This document shows positions 49,548 through 61,371 of a DNA stretch of 64,000 nt, in pieces (positions within the stretch are counted from its first letter, which is position 1; each line of letters opens with the position of its first letter). The position numbers and the translations under genes were made by a program. The notes below the pieces were generated by a model. The model was not told the origin of the DNA and did not search any database. It saw only the letters and a list, made by a program, of their open reading frames with translations. This DNA comes from Camellia lanceoleosa (Eukaryota > Streptophyta > Magnoliopsida > Ericales > Theaceae): contig CM045762.1 of the NCBI GenBank assembly GCA_025200525.1, forward strand, positions 193,538,148 to 193,602,147. Direction: 5' to 3'.

Positions 49548-49820
49548 AGTCCGTACGTGCCAGGGGACTTTAAGCATTTGTGACACTAGTCCGTACGTGC
49601 TAAGGGACTATAAGCATTTGTAGCACATCAAGTTAAGTCCGTACGTGCTAAGGGACTATAAGCATTTGTAGCACATCAAGTTAAGTCCGTACATGCTAAG
49701 GGACTATAAGCATTTGTAGCACATCAAGTTAAGTCTGTACGTGCTAAGGGACTATAAGCATTTGTAGCACATCAAGTTAAGTCCATATGTGCTAAGGGAC
49801 TATAAGCTTTTGTAGCACAC
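49548..49820. repeat. 48-bp repeat, right LTR
   Basis: Six TCCGTACGTGCTAAGGGACT-type units, against three in the left LTR. Units have different substitutions, so this is not an assembly echo of one unit. Confidence 0.85.
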
Positions 49821-51739
49821 ATGTTTTGGAAAACCAAGATTGATGTACAAGCTATGTTATGTATTGTTTTGATAAAGATCTCGTATGTCATTCATTTAAA
49901 CCTTTATTACTTGTACCATTCACTGAGTATCCAAGCTCACCCTCTCCTTATATATATGTAGGTGGCAAGCAAGAAGGCGGTGACGCCTAAGATGTTATGT
50001 GCAAGATGTTTGATTCATGTTTTGTATCGTCTTGAAGATTATGCTTCTTAGTTGTAATTCATGTCTTTTGTATACTTCGGCTTGAGAAGCCTTTTGATCA
50101 AGATGTAACATATACTTTATTTTATTTGTATCCAAGTTGTAAACTATATTAAGATGTATGTCATTTCATTTGATCTATGTACAACTCTTATGGACTAATT
50201 AGATTTATATATATTGCTTCCGCACATGCTAGCCCCATATATAATACTCTGATTGTGTGTGAATTTTGAAAGTTGGCCTTCGGTAATCTCGGATTACTGG
50301 CCATCATGGCACCATCCTACTAGGGGCGGGTTGGGGTTGTGACAACAATGCTCATGTTTGGCCGGAAATCAGCTTCATATTGCACACACAACGCAGCAAC
50401 AGCAGCCATCTGATTTGAACACACGACAATATAAAGAATTAAATGATGTAAAGCATTTTTCAGAGATCAATCATATTGAAATCTAATCCAAGGCAAGAAG
50501 TTTCATTGCAGAAGTCACTCAATTCTTTCTATTAATGTAAATGGATTCAATCATATTACAATCACTAATTAAAAGAGCATTTGGAGAAAATAACAGCGAG
50601 AATGTCGTTGAGCACATAAAAATAGATAATAGTAACAATGTAATATATGGAAATTACCTTTGCAACTGCCTTGGGAGGGTTTTCTCCTCCCAATCTAGTG
50701 TCAACGCACTGCTTCACCTTATCTTCACTGAGTTTCAGTGTTGCCTATATTGAGCTCAGATTGAAAAAATTAAATAAACTGACCAAAAGTTCAAATAACA
50801 GAGACAAGTACACTCTAGTCAACAGGAAAAAATGAACTGAGATATACTGTGTACCCAGGTAACAAGAGACTGCTGTCCTCTCGGCAATGTATGATCAACG
50901 AGTTTACGCCCCAAGAGTTCCAGAGGACAACACCAAAGTCAGATACATCGCTCTTTGAACTCAGTAGTCCAGTCATTGCGTATCTGCCATCCAAAATTTG
51001 ACCACTATGAATGTGTTTAAGACATCAACTTCACAACAGCACAAGACAGATAATAAAAAAAAAAGGGTTCTTGAGGTTCAAACAGACTCTGTAATTCACT
51101 AAAGAAAGTAGGTTAACAGATGGGCAGACCAGACATATTGTCAAAACCCTGTTAGTTGGTGTTTGGGCAGAGCACATCTGTGGATTCATCTACTATTCGG
51201 TTCTTTTACTCCTCCAGAACCATCCCATGTTTTTCCTACTTCAAATTTTTTTTTTTTTTTTCAGGATAAAAAAAACATATAATATGTAACCAAAAAACAA
51301 AAGTGACATTTTATATATTTTTGTTACAGTACCAGATCCAATAACTCAATGGCTGCTACATTTTTAAAGGATGCCTCTGCCACGCTTCCCTATCAGACAC
51401 TATGAGAATTCAGTAAACATTCAACAATTCAAAGCACCTATTTCAAAATCAAAACAGTGGCATACTCTGGAGCATGATAACCAAAGGTTCCTAGAACACG
51501 AGTGGAATGCAGACGTGCTGCCATGTTGGGGGCTTGACTGGATAGATCGAAGTCTGCAATTTTAGAGACATCATCATCAAAAAGTAAGACATTGCTGGAC
51601 TTAATGTCACGATGGATAATATGAGGCTCTGCCTTTTCATGTAAATATTCTAGTCCTTTTGCAGCCCCAACAGCAATTTTAACCCTCTGTGCCCCTGACA
51701 GAACTGGACCCGGCTAGGCTCCTTTGACACCCTTACGTC

Positions 51740-52643
51740 CTACATCCACAAATTGAAGAATATTACGCATATCACCTAGGAGGTGAAAGAGTATCCACCA
51801 TTTATGGACAAGTATCCCACTGTGATGGTTAATTGACGAATTAGAAAGAAAATGTGGTTAGGTCTTTGCATTTCGCATTATGCTTGGAGTTACTGCCAAT
51901 ATGTCAAGATTCTGAAGAAGCTTTCTATGCAATGCACTTTCTGTTTCTGAAATCGATGTTTTATTGGTGCTCAAAGAAGCAAAATTTTACCAAGAGGGTG
52001 ACTAGCAATCCACTTATACATGGGGATGTAGGACAAGTGCAGTATACATTCTCATAGAAGCAACAAGCCCACAATTAATGGAGGACAGCAGCAAAACGGG
52101 TTTACTTAGGCTCGCTTCTGACCATTGACAACACACAAACGATTTGATTGCGTCACACAATCTGAAAGCAAACTTCAAAACTGTGAAAATTCTCTAAACA
52201 TCAACCCTATCGAATTAAAAGTTTTACATGACTTTATATAGACTTCAGAGAACACGTTGTCCTAAAAGAATTTGATTTTCTACTTGAAATGAAACTACAA
52301 CTTTTGACTTTCAAAACCAATATAAACCTAAATAAAACCCATACATAGAAAGCCAATAGCATAACTTGACCCATATGACAATTCATGTGTGGCTCTTATT
52401 ATGGCCCACATCAAGAATTTTCTGCCAATTACCAAAGTACCGCTAACCTATAAAACTTCAAAGAACTTTATTACAAACTAACTAGTTGCATATTTAAGTT
52501 AACCCAAAACAAACACAAGAATGACTATACAAAGACTAGTAACTTTATGCATGGTTCCTATAGGCCTCACAACGAAATCATGTGAATTTTTAAATATTGC
52601 TACGTTTTTAAATTTACTTTTCCTTGAGCTTCTTATGGCTTAT
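51740..52643. other. part of intron 3 of the PTI1-like pseudogene
   Basis: Non-coding sequence between exon 4 (which starts at 51739 on minus) and the C3 insertion. No further gene is seen. Confidence 0.55.
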
Positions 52644-53830
52644 TGTTGGAAATGGTTATAAATTCTGGGTAAAACCAGAATTTTATCCTAAGTTTGGTCT
52701 AATTTTTAGGTGGGCCCCGTGCGTCGTTTTACACGGGTCAAAGTGGTAACGCGTTCTATGCCGCGTCGTGATTCACGTGGTATATTTGGTTGCTTAAAAC
52801 CATTACCGAGTGAATAGGAAATTGAAGCCAAAGTGTGCTCCATGGAAATGGAGTTTTGGTGAAAATTCCTTATTGATTGAATAAGGCTTGTCCCACATTG
52901 ATTTGGTAGGAGGTTTTGAAAGGGTTTATAAGGCTTGGGTTTGGTACTTGGGGTGTGCCCCAAGGGGTACCCAAGTGTTTTAGAGGGAGAGGTTATGGGC
53001 AAAATGGGCTAGACCCATTGGACTCAAAAATCACCACACGCGAACATTTGAGTTTAATTCAAATAAACTGTTTTGGATTTTCTGCTCATCCAAATAGGGC
53101 CCTTCCCGTTTTCAAACAGAATTAAACTGGTTTGGTATTTTGGTTCATCCAAACAGGGCCCTTCCCGGTTTTATCTGTTTGAATAATTAACCAACAGATT
53201 CAAACCTGTTGAAATTCAAACCCAACAGGTTTCATACCTGTTCAATTCAAATCCTACAGCCACCTTAACATCTATAAATAGACCAGCCTCCCATTTGGAT
53301 AAATACACCAATTTTCGTATTCCATCTCTGCTTTAAATCTCTGCTATATTGCTGCATTTTATTTCTGAAAGAAAGAGTGTAAACACTTAGTGTGTTCGAC
53401 GAACAATTAAATTGTAGTGCTGCATTTAATTGTTGATAAGATCATTTCATCCTAGGAGATAGACGCCCAAGTTCAAAGCACCTTGGAGAGGACGAATCAT
53501 CTTAAGGACACGATGTTAAACACCGGACTTGATCAGAAAGTTATTAGAAGTATTTAACCAAGTAAGTTGATTAAATTATTTTATTCTGTTATTTATTTGT
53601 TTATTAAATTCAGATTTTAATTTTGTTTTTGTAACAAAATAAAATCTGTTTTTATTTGTTTTATTTTATTTTTATTTTGAGTTTGATTTTTGTAATCAAA
53701 CAAATTTCTCTCCTTTTCTTTATTTCTTTAAATTCTAATTGTTGTTTTGTACACAATAGAATTAAATTCTAATTGTTGTTTTGTACACAATAGAATTAAA
53801 TCGTTTAAATACAGTGAAGATTGCCTAACA
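52644..53830 (+). repeat. 5' LTR of C3
   Basis: 1187 bp, TGTTGGAAATGG to GCCTAACA. It lacks the GC-rich block found at 59172-59282 in the 3' LTR. Confidence 0.95.
53273..53280 (+). promoter_or_regulatory. TATA box of the C3 5' LTR
   Basis: TATAAATA, repeated at 59509-59516 in the 3' LTR and at 29576-29583 in solo LTR F. It is the likely start of the C3 transcript. Confidence 0.7.
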
Positions 53831-53847
53831 ATCTTAAGACAGATTCC
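53831..53847 (+). other. putative primer-binding site of C3 (not initiator Met)
   Basis: ATCTTAAGACAGATTCC directly follows the 5' LTR and differs at one base from the matching site in C2. No TGGTATCAGAGC is present. The tRNA is not identified. Confidence 0.5.
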
Positions 53848-54168
53848 TTTTTGGTATCTTCATTGTATTTAATTTTCTGTTTTTCAAAGTAATATTCTGG
53901 TTGGAAAAAACAAATAGTGATTTATGCTATTTGACAGATAGTAGTAATATACTGTCTCTTTTCTTTGACAACTAGTAGTACGATACTGGTGTCATTAACA
54001 ATTTCAGAATATTATTTGGTATTACAGAAAATTATTTTGGTATTTTATTTTTCCTGTTTTAGTAACAAGGAAAATAAAATTATTTTGTGTTATATTTTAT
54101 TTTCTGGTTTTAGTAACTAGAAAATTAATTTGTGTTTTAATTTTTCCTGATTTTTGTAATCAGAAATT

Positions 54169-57100
54169 ATGGCTACTACAACTGAAACTGCATCTGGCAG
54201 TGGTACTCCTGTTGTTACACCAACATCGGTCCCTATTCAGAACCATGTTCATGTACCAATCAATCATGGAGAAAAACCGGAAAAATTTAACGGTACCGAG
54301 TTTAAGAGATGGCAGCAGAAGATGCTGTTCTATCTTACAACTCTTAATTTGGCCCGGTTTCTTCATGAAGAGGCTCCAGCACTGAAAGAGGGTGAGAGTG
54401 ATCGGCAAGTTGTTGCCGCTGTAGATGCTTGGAAACATTCAGATTTCTTATGCAGAAACTACATCCTCAATGGCCTTGACAACATGCTGTATAATGTATA
54501 CAGTCCTCTGAAGTCAGCAAAAGAATTGTGGGATTCTTTGGAGAAGAAATACAAAACAGAAGATGCCGCATCGAAGAAATTTGTCGGTAAATTTCTAGAT
54601 TTTGTAATGGTCGACTCCCAAACGGTAATATCTCAAGTTCAAAATTTTCGATAATTTTACATGATATTCATTCGAAGGTATGTCTTAGCGAATCTTTCCA
54701 AGTCATTTGCTTTGGTGGAAAAGTTACCACCGCTTGGAAAGATTTTAAAAATTATTTAAAACATAAACGCAAAGAGATGACCATGGATGAGTTAATTGTA
54801 AGATTAAGAATTGAGGAAGATAACCGAAAGGTCGACAAGAGGCATGGGAAAAATCCCATTGAGTCAGGCTAATGTGGTTGAACAAGTTCAAAAACCACAT
54901 AACAAAAAGAGGAATTTTACTGGAGATGGTCCTAAACAAGCCAACAACAATGGCAACAAGAAGTTCAAAGGAAAATGCTATAACTGTGGAAAGACTGGAC
55001 ATCGAGCTTCTGACTGCCGCCGCCCTAAGAAGGTTCATGGAAGTACAAGTAAGAAGACCACCGATCAAGCCAATGTAACAGAATTGGATTACATCTCTGA
55101 TGGAGTGAATGACATCAACCTCTCTGCTGTGGTGTCTGAGGCTAACTTGGTTGGAAATCCCAAAGAGTGGTGGGTTGACACCGAGCAACTCGTCATATGT
55201 GCGGACAAGAAGCTGTTCACTACCTACAATGAGGCTGCAAATGGTGAGCAACTTTTTATGAGAAATTCTTCTACTTCTACTGTGGCTGGACAAGGAAAAG
55301 TGATCTTGAAGATGACATCAGGAAAAGAACTAACCCTCAACAACGCATCGCATGTACCGACATCCTAAGAATTTAGTTTCGGTTCTTTGTTAAGTAAAAA
55401 TGGTTTTAGGCTTGTTTTTGAGTCCGATAAGTTTGTATTAACAAAGAGTGGTATGTATGTTGGTAAGGGATACATGAGTGATGGTCTCTTTAAACTTAAT
55501 GTAATGACAGTTGTACCAAAAGTTGCTATGAATAAGAATAACACATCTTTTGCTTATATTCTTGTGTCAAATTTATGGCATGGTAGATTAGGACATGTAA
55601 ATTATGATGCTTTATGAGATTAATTGGTTTGGATTATATACCAAAGTTTGAAATTAATCCTAATCATAAATGTGAAGTTTGTGTAGAAGCAAAACTAACT
55701 AAGGCTCCATTTAAATCAGGTTGAAAGAAAAAGCAACCTCTAGAATTAATTCATACTGATGTATGTGATCTAAAATTTATTCAAACTAGAGGAGGCAAAA
55801 AGTATTTCATAACATTTATCGATGATTGCACAAGATATTGTTATGTTTATTTACTTAGAAGTAAAGATGAAGCCTTAGATATGTTTAAACTCTACAAAAT
55901 GTAAGTTGAAAATCAACTTGGTAAAACCATTAAAATGGTTAGAAGTGATAGGGTGGTGAATATGATGCACCATTAAATGAATTTTGTGCACAACATGGCA
56001 TTATTCACCAAACTACAGCCCCTTATTCTCCACAGCAAAATGGAATTGCTGAAAGGAAGAATAGAACTCTAAAAGAAATGATGAATGCCATGTTCTTGAA
56101 GTTCAGCTTACCACGTAACTTGTGGGGAAGCAATATTGTCAACTAATTATGTTCTTAATAGAATACCCCACAAGAAAACCAAAAGCATTCCTTATGAATT
56201 ATGGAAAGGTCGACCACCTTCCTACAAATACTTGAAAGTGTGGGGGTGTTTGGCAAAAGTTGAAGTTCTGCTCCTAAAAGACTAAGATTGGACCAAAAAG
56301 AGAGATTGTGTGTTTATTGGTTATGCTCGAATAGTAGTGCATATCGGTTTCGACTTATAAATCGAAATACCGATATAAATGTGAACACTATTATAAAGTC
56401 AAGGAATGTTGTGTTTTTTGAACATGTTTTTCCTTACAAGAAAGGACATGAATTAAGTTCACAGAAAAGAACTTATGATTGTACACAAAGTCAAGAGACC
56501 AATAACAATCAAACACAAGAGACTAATAATAGTCTCGACCAACAGGATTTAACTAATGATGAACCAAGACGAAGTAAGAAAGCAAGAACATCAAAATCCT
56601 TTGGTCCAGATTTTCTAACATACCTGTTCGAAAATGAACTTAAAAGCTTTAAGAAAGCAATGACAGGTCCTGAAGCACCTTTGTGGAAAAAGATTGTTAA
56701 TAATGAAATTGAATCCATTATGCAAAATCATACTTGGGAATTGGTGGATCTTCCACGTGGTTCTAAACCTCTTGGATATAAATGAATATTCAAGAGAAAA
56801 ATGAAAGCAGATGGTTCAATAGACAAGTATAAAGTAAGACTTGTAGTAAAAGGGTACAGACAAAAGGAAGGTCTGGACTATTTTGACACATATTCCCCTA
56901 TGACAAGAATAACATCCATCTGCATGCTTATTGCTATATCAGCTTGTATAATTTAGAAGTACATCAAATGGATGTTAAGACGACTTTCTTAAACGGTGAT
57001 CTAAATGAAGAGATCTATATGGAACAACCCAAGGGTTTGTTGTATCGAGACAAGAAAAGAAAGTTTGTCGACTTGTAAAATCCCTTTATGGATTAAAACA

Positions 57101-58175
57101 AGCACCTAAGCAATGGCATGAAAAAATTTGATCATGCAATGCTTACTAATGGGTTTAAGATAAACGAATGTGACAAATGCGTCTATGTTAAAAACACCCA
57201 CCAAGGATATGTCATAGTTTGTCTTTATGTGGATGACATGCTTATCATTGGAAGCAAAAAACATGATCAAATCAACTAAGCAAATGCTTAACAAGAGATT
57301 TGATATGAAAGATATGGGGGTCGCAGATGTTATATTAGGAATGAAAATAACTAAAACATCTCGACGGATATGCATTATCTCAATCTCATTATATTGGAGA
57401 AAATTCTTGATAAATTTATCAAGGATGATTTGAATTTAGCAAGGACACCAGAGACATCGCTTTTATTTATCGAAAAATAAAGGTGATGCAAAGGTCTCAG
57501 TTAAAATACTCCCAAATCATTGGAAGCCTAATGTACCTAATGAATTGTACTCGTCCTGATATAGCTTATGCTATCAGTAAATTGAGTAGGTATACTAGTA
57601 ACCCCGGAGAAGACCATTGGAAAGCGATCATTCGAGTTCTTAGATATCTAAGATTTACTCGTGATCATAGTTTGAACTTTACTCGATATCCAGCAGTACT
57701 CGAAGGTTATTGTGATGCCAATTGGATATCGGATACTAAAGATTCAAAATCCACTAGTGGATATGTCTTTACTCTAGGAGGCGCTGCTGTTTCTTGGAAA
57801 TCCACGAAACAAACTTGCATCGCACGATCCACAATGGAATCCGAGTTCATTGCTTTAGACAAAGCAGGTGAAGAAGCAGAATGGCTTCGTCACTTCTTAG
57901 AAGACATTCCAATGTGGCCGAAACCTGTGCCAGCTATTTGCATTCATTGTGATAGTCAATCTGCAATAGGCAGGGCACAGAATCATATGTATAACGGTAA
58001 GTCACGACATATTCGTCGTCGACATAATACCGTTAGGCAGTTGTTGTCAAACGGAATAATCTCAATAGATTATATAAAATCTAAAGAGAATATTTCGGAT
58101 CCATTTACAAAAGGTTTGACAAAAGAGCTAGTGTATAGTTCATCGAAGGGAATGGGATTAAAGCCTATTACATAA
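54169..58175 (+). pseudogene. C3 copia gag-pol, broken
   Basis: Gag opens at 54169 ([12 protein letters not shown]) with the UBN2-type block [20 protein letters not shown], and the first frame stops near 54654. A CCHC knuckle (CYNCGKTGHRASDC) lies near 54970-55015. The protease site reads WWVDTEQ, so the Gly-Ala after the catalytic Asp-Thr is lost. GAG-pre-integrase covers 55387-55620. Integrase lies at about 55740-56240, with internal stops and shifts. RT lies at about 56670-57440, with YVDDM near 57226. RNase H runs 57483-58175, with CDSQSAI, and ends in TAA. Frames change at least three times between 55387 and 57483. The LTRs look young, yet the coding part is already ruined; it may have moved using enzymes from a sister copy. 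Confidence 0.9.
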
Positions 58176-58784
58176 GAGTCGTCATAATGGTAACCCTACT
58201 TATATGACTGGAGATCCCAAGAACTAAGTTCAAAGGGACAACTAAGTTATGTATGGCTCACCAGAAATCACCAAGGGATTAAAATTCCCTACTCATTCCT
58301 ATGGTGAGAGTGATATCTGCAACATATGTTGTCTGCAGGGGCATAAGGATAAGCTTTGCTTTTAATGATTACTTATATCTTGATTAAGGCATAACATCAA
58401 GACGAGTATAAGAAGATACTCACAATAAGAATCACCTATATGAGTGTTGAACTGGGGCCGGTTCTATGAGAATGAAAGAGGCTACATTCTCTAGAAACAC
58501 TCATGAAAACCAGGAGCGTTCAAGGCCAAAATGAACAGAACAGTGAGAACCACGATGTGTTAGAAAATATTTTGTGTGAAATCTATTGTCTTGGCTTACA
58601 CAAAGCGGTGAACAATTCAAGGCATCGCGTCCATTGGTTAGCCAAGAAGTCCGATAGGTTATCACTAGGAAGGTTCAAGGCGAAAACTACCTATCTCGAT
58701 GCAAGATATTTTCGACTTATGCTCTTTCGTTAAGTCTGCATATTGTTGCATTTCGTTGTCATCAAATTCCATTCATGTGGGGAT

Positions 58785-60064
58785 TGTTGAAATGGTTATA
58801 AATTCAGGTAAAACCAGAATTTTATCCTAAGTTTGGTCTAATTTTTAGGTGGGCCTGCATCGCTTTTACACGGTCAAAGTGGTAATGCGTTCTATGTCGC
58901 GTCGTGATTCACGTGGTATATTTGGTTGCTTAAAACCATTACCGAGTGAATAGGAAATTGAAGCCAAAGTGTGCTCCATGAAAATGGAGTTTTGGTGAAA
59001 ATTCCTTATTGATTGAATAAGGCTTGTCCCACATTGATTTGGTGGGAGGTTTTGAAAGGGTTTATAAGGCTTGGGTTTGGTACTTGGGGTGTGCCCCAAG
59101 GGGTACCCAAGTGTTTTAGAGGGAGAGGTTATGGGCAAAATGGGCTAGACCCATTGGACTCAAAAATCACCACGCGCGCCGCCGCCGTCCGTCCGGTCGG
59201 TCGGGCGGGCTGGGCTTGGGCGCGGGTGTGTGGTTGGGTTGGGCTTGTTCGGCCCAATACTAATCTTTTTGGGCCAAAAACATTTGAATTTAATTCAAAT
59301 AAACTGTTTTGGATTTTCTGCTCATCCAAACAGGGCCCTTCCCGTTTTCAAACAGAATTAAACTGGTTTGGTATTTTGGTTCATCCAAACAGGGCCCTTC
59401 CCGGTTTTATCTGTTTGAATAATTAACCAACAGATTCAAACCTGTTGAAATTCAAACCCAACAGGTTTCATACCTGTTCAATTCAAATCCTACAGCCACC
59501 TTAACATCTATAAATAGACCAGCCTCCCATTTGGATAAATACACCAATTTTCGTATTCCATCTCTGCTTTAAATCTCTGCCATATTGCTGCATTTTATTT
59601 CTGAAAGAAAGAGTGTAAACACTTAGTGTGTTCGACGAACAATTAAATTGTAGTGCATTTAATTGTTGATAAGATCATTTCATCTCGAGATAGACGCCCA
59701 AGTTCTCAAAGCACCTTGGAGAGGACGAATGTTTTAAGGACACAGTGTTAAACAACTTGGACTTGATCAGAAAGTTATTAGAAGTATTTAACCAAGTAAG
59801 TTGATTAAATTATTTTATTCTGTTATTTATTTGTTTATTAAATTCAGATTTTAATTTTGTTTTTGTAACAAAATAAAATCTGTTTTTATTTGTTTTATTT
59901 TATTTTTATTTTGAGTTTGATTTTTGTAATCAAACAAATTTCTCTCCTTTTCTTTATTTCTTTAAATTCTAATTGTTGTTTTGTACACAATAGAATTAAA
60001 TTCTAATTGTTGTTTTGTACACAATAGAATTAAATCGTTTAAATACAGTGAAGATTGCCTAACA
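58785..60064 (+). repeat. 3' LTR of C3
   Basis: 1280 bp, TGTTGAAATGG to GCCTAACA, preceded by the purine-rich ATGTGGGGAT. It contains a GC-rich block at about 59172-59282 that is missing from the 5' LTR. Confidence 0.95.
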
Positions 60065-60393
60065 CTTATATCACGTGGCCACTGTTGGCTTCAAAGGGGT
60101 CTAACTCCCTACAAGGGAGAAAAAAAGAATTTGTGCTCTTGATTTTTAACTGTCTCTGAGGCAATAGAACAGTTTTAAATGAAAGCATCATGTATCACAC
60201 TGAGAATGAAGCAATACATCATCTCGCAAATTAGTTTTGCAGCAAGAGTCTGCAGTCATTAACTATTCTTAAGTTTGCTAGAACTAACCAGAAAAAGGCC
60301 TAAAGTATACTAAATTACCGAAGTACAAGCCTTCATTCTTACCACCACCAAAAATATATTTAATTGTCCTTACAGAGTAACACAATACACAAA

Positions 60394-61371
60394 GGGTGTG
60401 TTTGTTTGGACGGACTGGATAAGGAGGGATTGTAATCCATCGGACTGTTAGTCCCGGGATACATTGTCCCGGGACTATTTCGTTGAATTGGATTTGTATC
60501 CTATGTTTGTTTAGTCATGGGATTAGATGTCTGGATTGGACTATTTTTAGTAAATCCAATGTTTGGTTAGACGGACTGGATAAGGATAAATGTTCAAAAG
60601 ACTATTTTACCCTTATAATCTATAATTTATAATTTAACAACACTAAAAAAATTTAATTTATAAGGCCATAATTTTTAATTTATTATTTTCAATTAAATTA
60701 AATTTATAATTTATAATTTATATTTTTATTTAATATATAATTTTAAATAACGACAATAAAAAAATAATTTTATTTAATATATAAATTAAATTTTCAACAA
60801 CACTAAAAAAAATTTAATTTATAAGGCCATAATTTATAATTTATTATTTTTAAATAAATTTAATTTATAATTTATATTTTTTATTTAATATATAATTTTA
60901 AATTAACAATACTAAAAAAAAAATTATTTAATATGTAAATTTAATTTTTTAACAACACTAAAAAAATTTAATTTATAAGGCCATAATTTATAATTTATTA
61001 TTTTTAATTAAATTAAATTAATAATTAATAATTTATAATTTTAATTTTTTATTTAATATATAGTTTTAAATTAACAACAATAAAAAAATAATTTATAAAT
61101 GTTCAAAAGACTATTTTACTCTTTTCTAATTGTTTACTAAGTAATAGCATGGAGGGTAAAATGGACATTTCACAAAATAATCCCATGGGATACCAATCCC
61201 ATGGTTTCTATCCCACACCCCCCATGGGATAGGATAGTCCCATATATGTGGGACTAATAGTCCGGGGGACTATTAGTCCAGAGCAAAATTTTTCAAACAA
61301 ACAATAGACTATTAGTCCGGTGGGATTAATAGTCCAATCCCACCCTCTTATCCCTGAAAACAAACATGCTC
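60394..61371. mobile_element. non-autonomous TIR element, about 1 kb
   Basis: The left end, GGGTGTGTTTGTTTGGACGG, is mirrored by the right end (inverted GAGCATGTTTGTTTTCAGGG). Both arms carry GGATAAG, GGGATTG and (A/T)TAGTCC words. The interior is very AT-rich, with about three copies of a unit of roughly 160 bp containing TTTAATTTATAAGGCCATAA. No transposase is seen and the target repeat is unclear (A-rich). It lies in intron 3 of the PTI1-like pseudogene. Confidence 0.65.

Larger units (their letters stand above)
41232..50344 (+). mobile_element. gag-only, long-LTR retrotransposon (TR-GAG type, probably Ty3/gypsy)
   Basis: A perfect 5-bp target repeat, ACAAT, flanks it (41227-41231 and 50345-50349). 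The LTRs are 41232-43843 and 45145-50344, the second enlarged by solo LTR D. An initiator-Met primer site follows the left LTR and a polypurine tract precedes the right one. The 1.3-kb interior encodes only gag with a zinc knuckle. No protease, RT or integrase is present. This matches the published class of plant terminal-repeat elements with only a GAG domain, which depend on other elements for enzymes. It sits in the last exon of the PTI1-like gene in opposite orientation to it. Confidence 0.93.
45145..50344 (+). repeat. right (3') LTR of the gag-only element, enlarged by solo LTR D
   Basis: It starts TGTAATAACCC and ends GGTTGTGACA. Without solo LTR D and one target repeat it is about 2775 bp, 163 bp longer than the left LTR, mostly through tandem-repeat copy number. 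A GTAATC-TCG-GATTAC hairpin lies at 50283-50297. Confidence 0.93.
52644..60064 (+). mobile_element. Ty1/copia retrotransposon C3
   Basis: A perfect target repeat, CTTAT, flanks it (52639-52643 and 60065-60069). The LTRs are 52644-53830 and 58785-60064, and gag-pol reads on the plus strand. The LTRs are nearly identical apart from a block of about 105 bp missing from the left one, so it is much younger than C1 and C2. Its gag, pol, primer site and polypurine tract (GTGGGGAT) match C2. It sits in intron 3 of the PTI1-like pseudogene, antisense to it. Confidence 0.95.

Noticed and set aside
49548..49820. Regular 48-bp repeats that look CRISPR-like
   Set aside because: Units are directly adjacent with no unique spacers, lie inside a plant LTR, and exist in the partner LTR. 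This is a minisatellite.
45145..50344. A 5.2-kb LTR
   Set aside because: The real LTR is about 2.8 kb. The rest is solo LTR D, shown by the CTTAG repeat and the uninterrupted left LTR.
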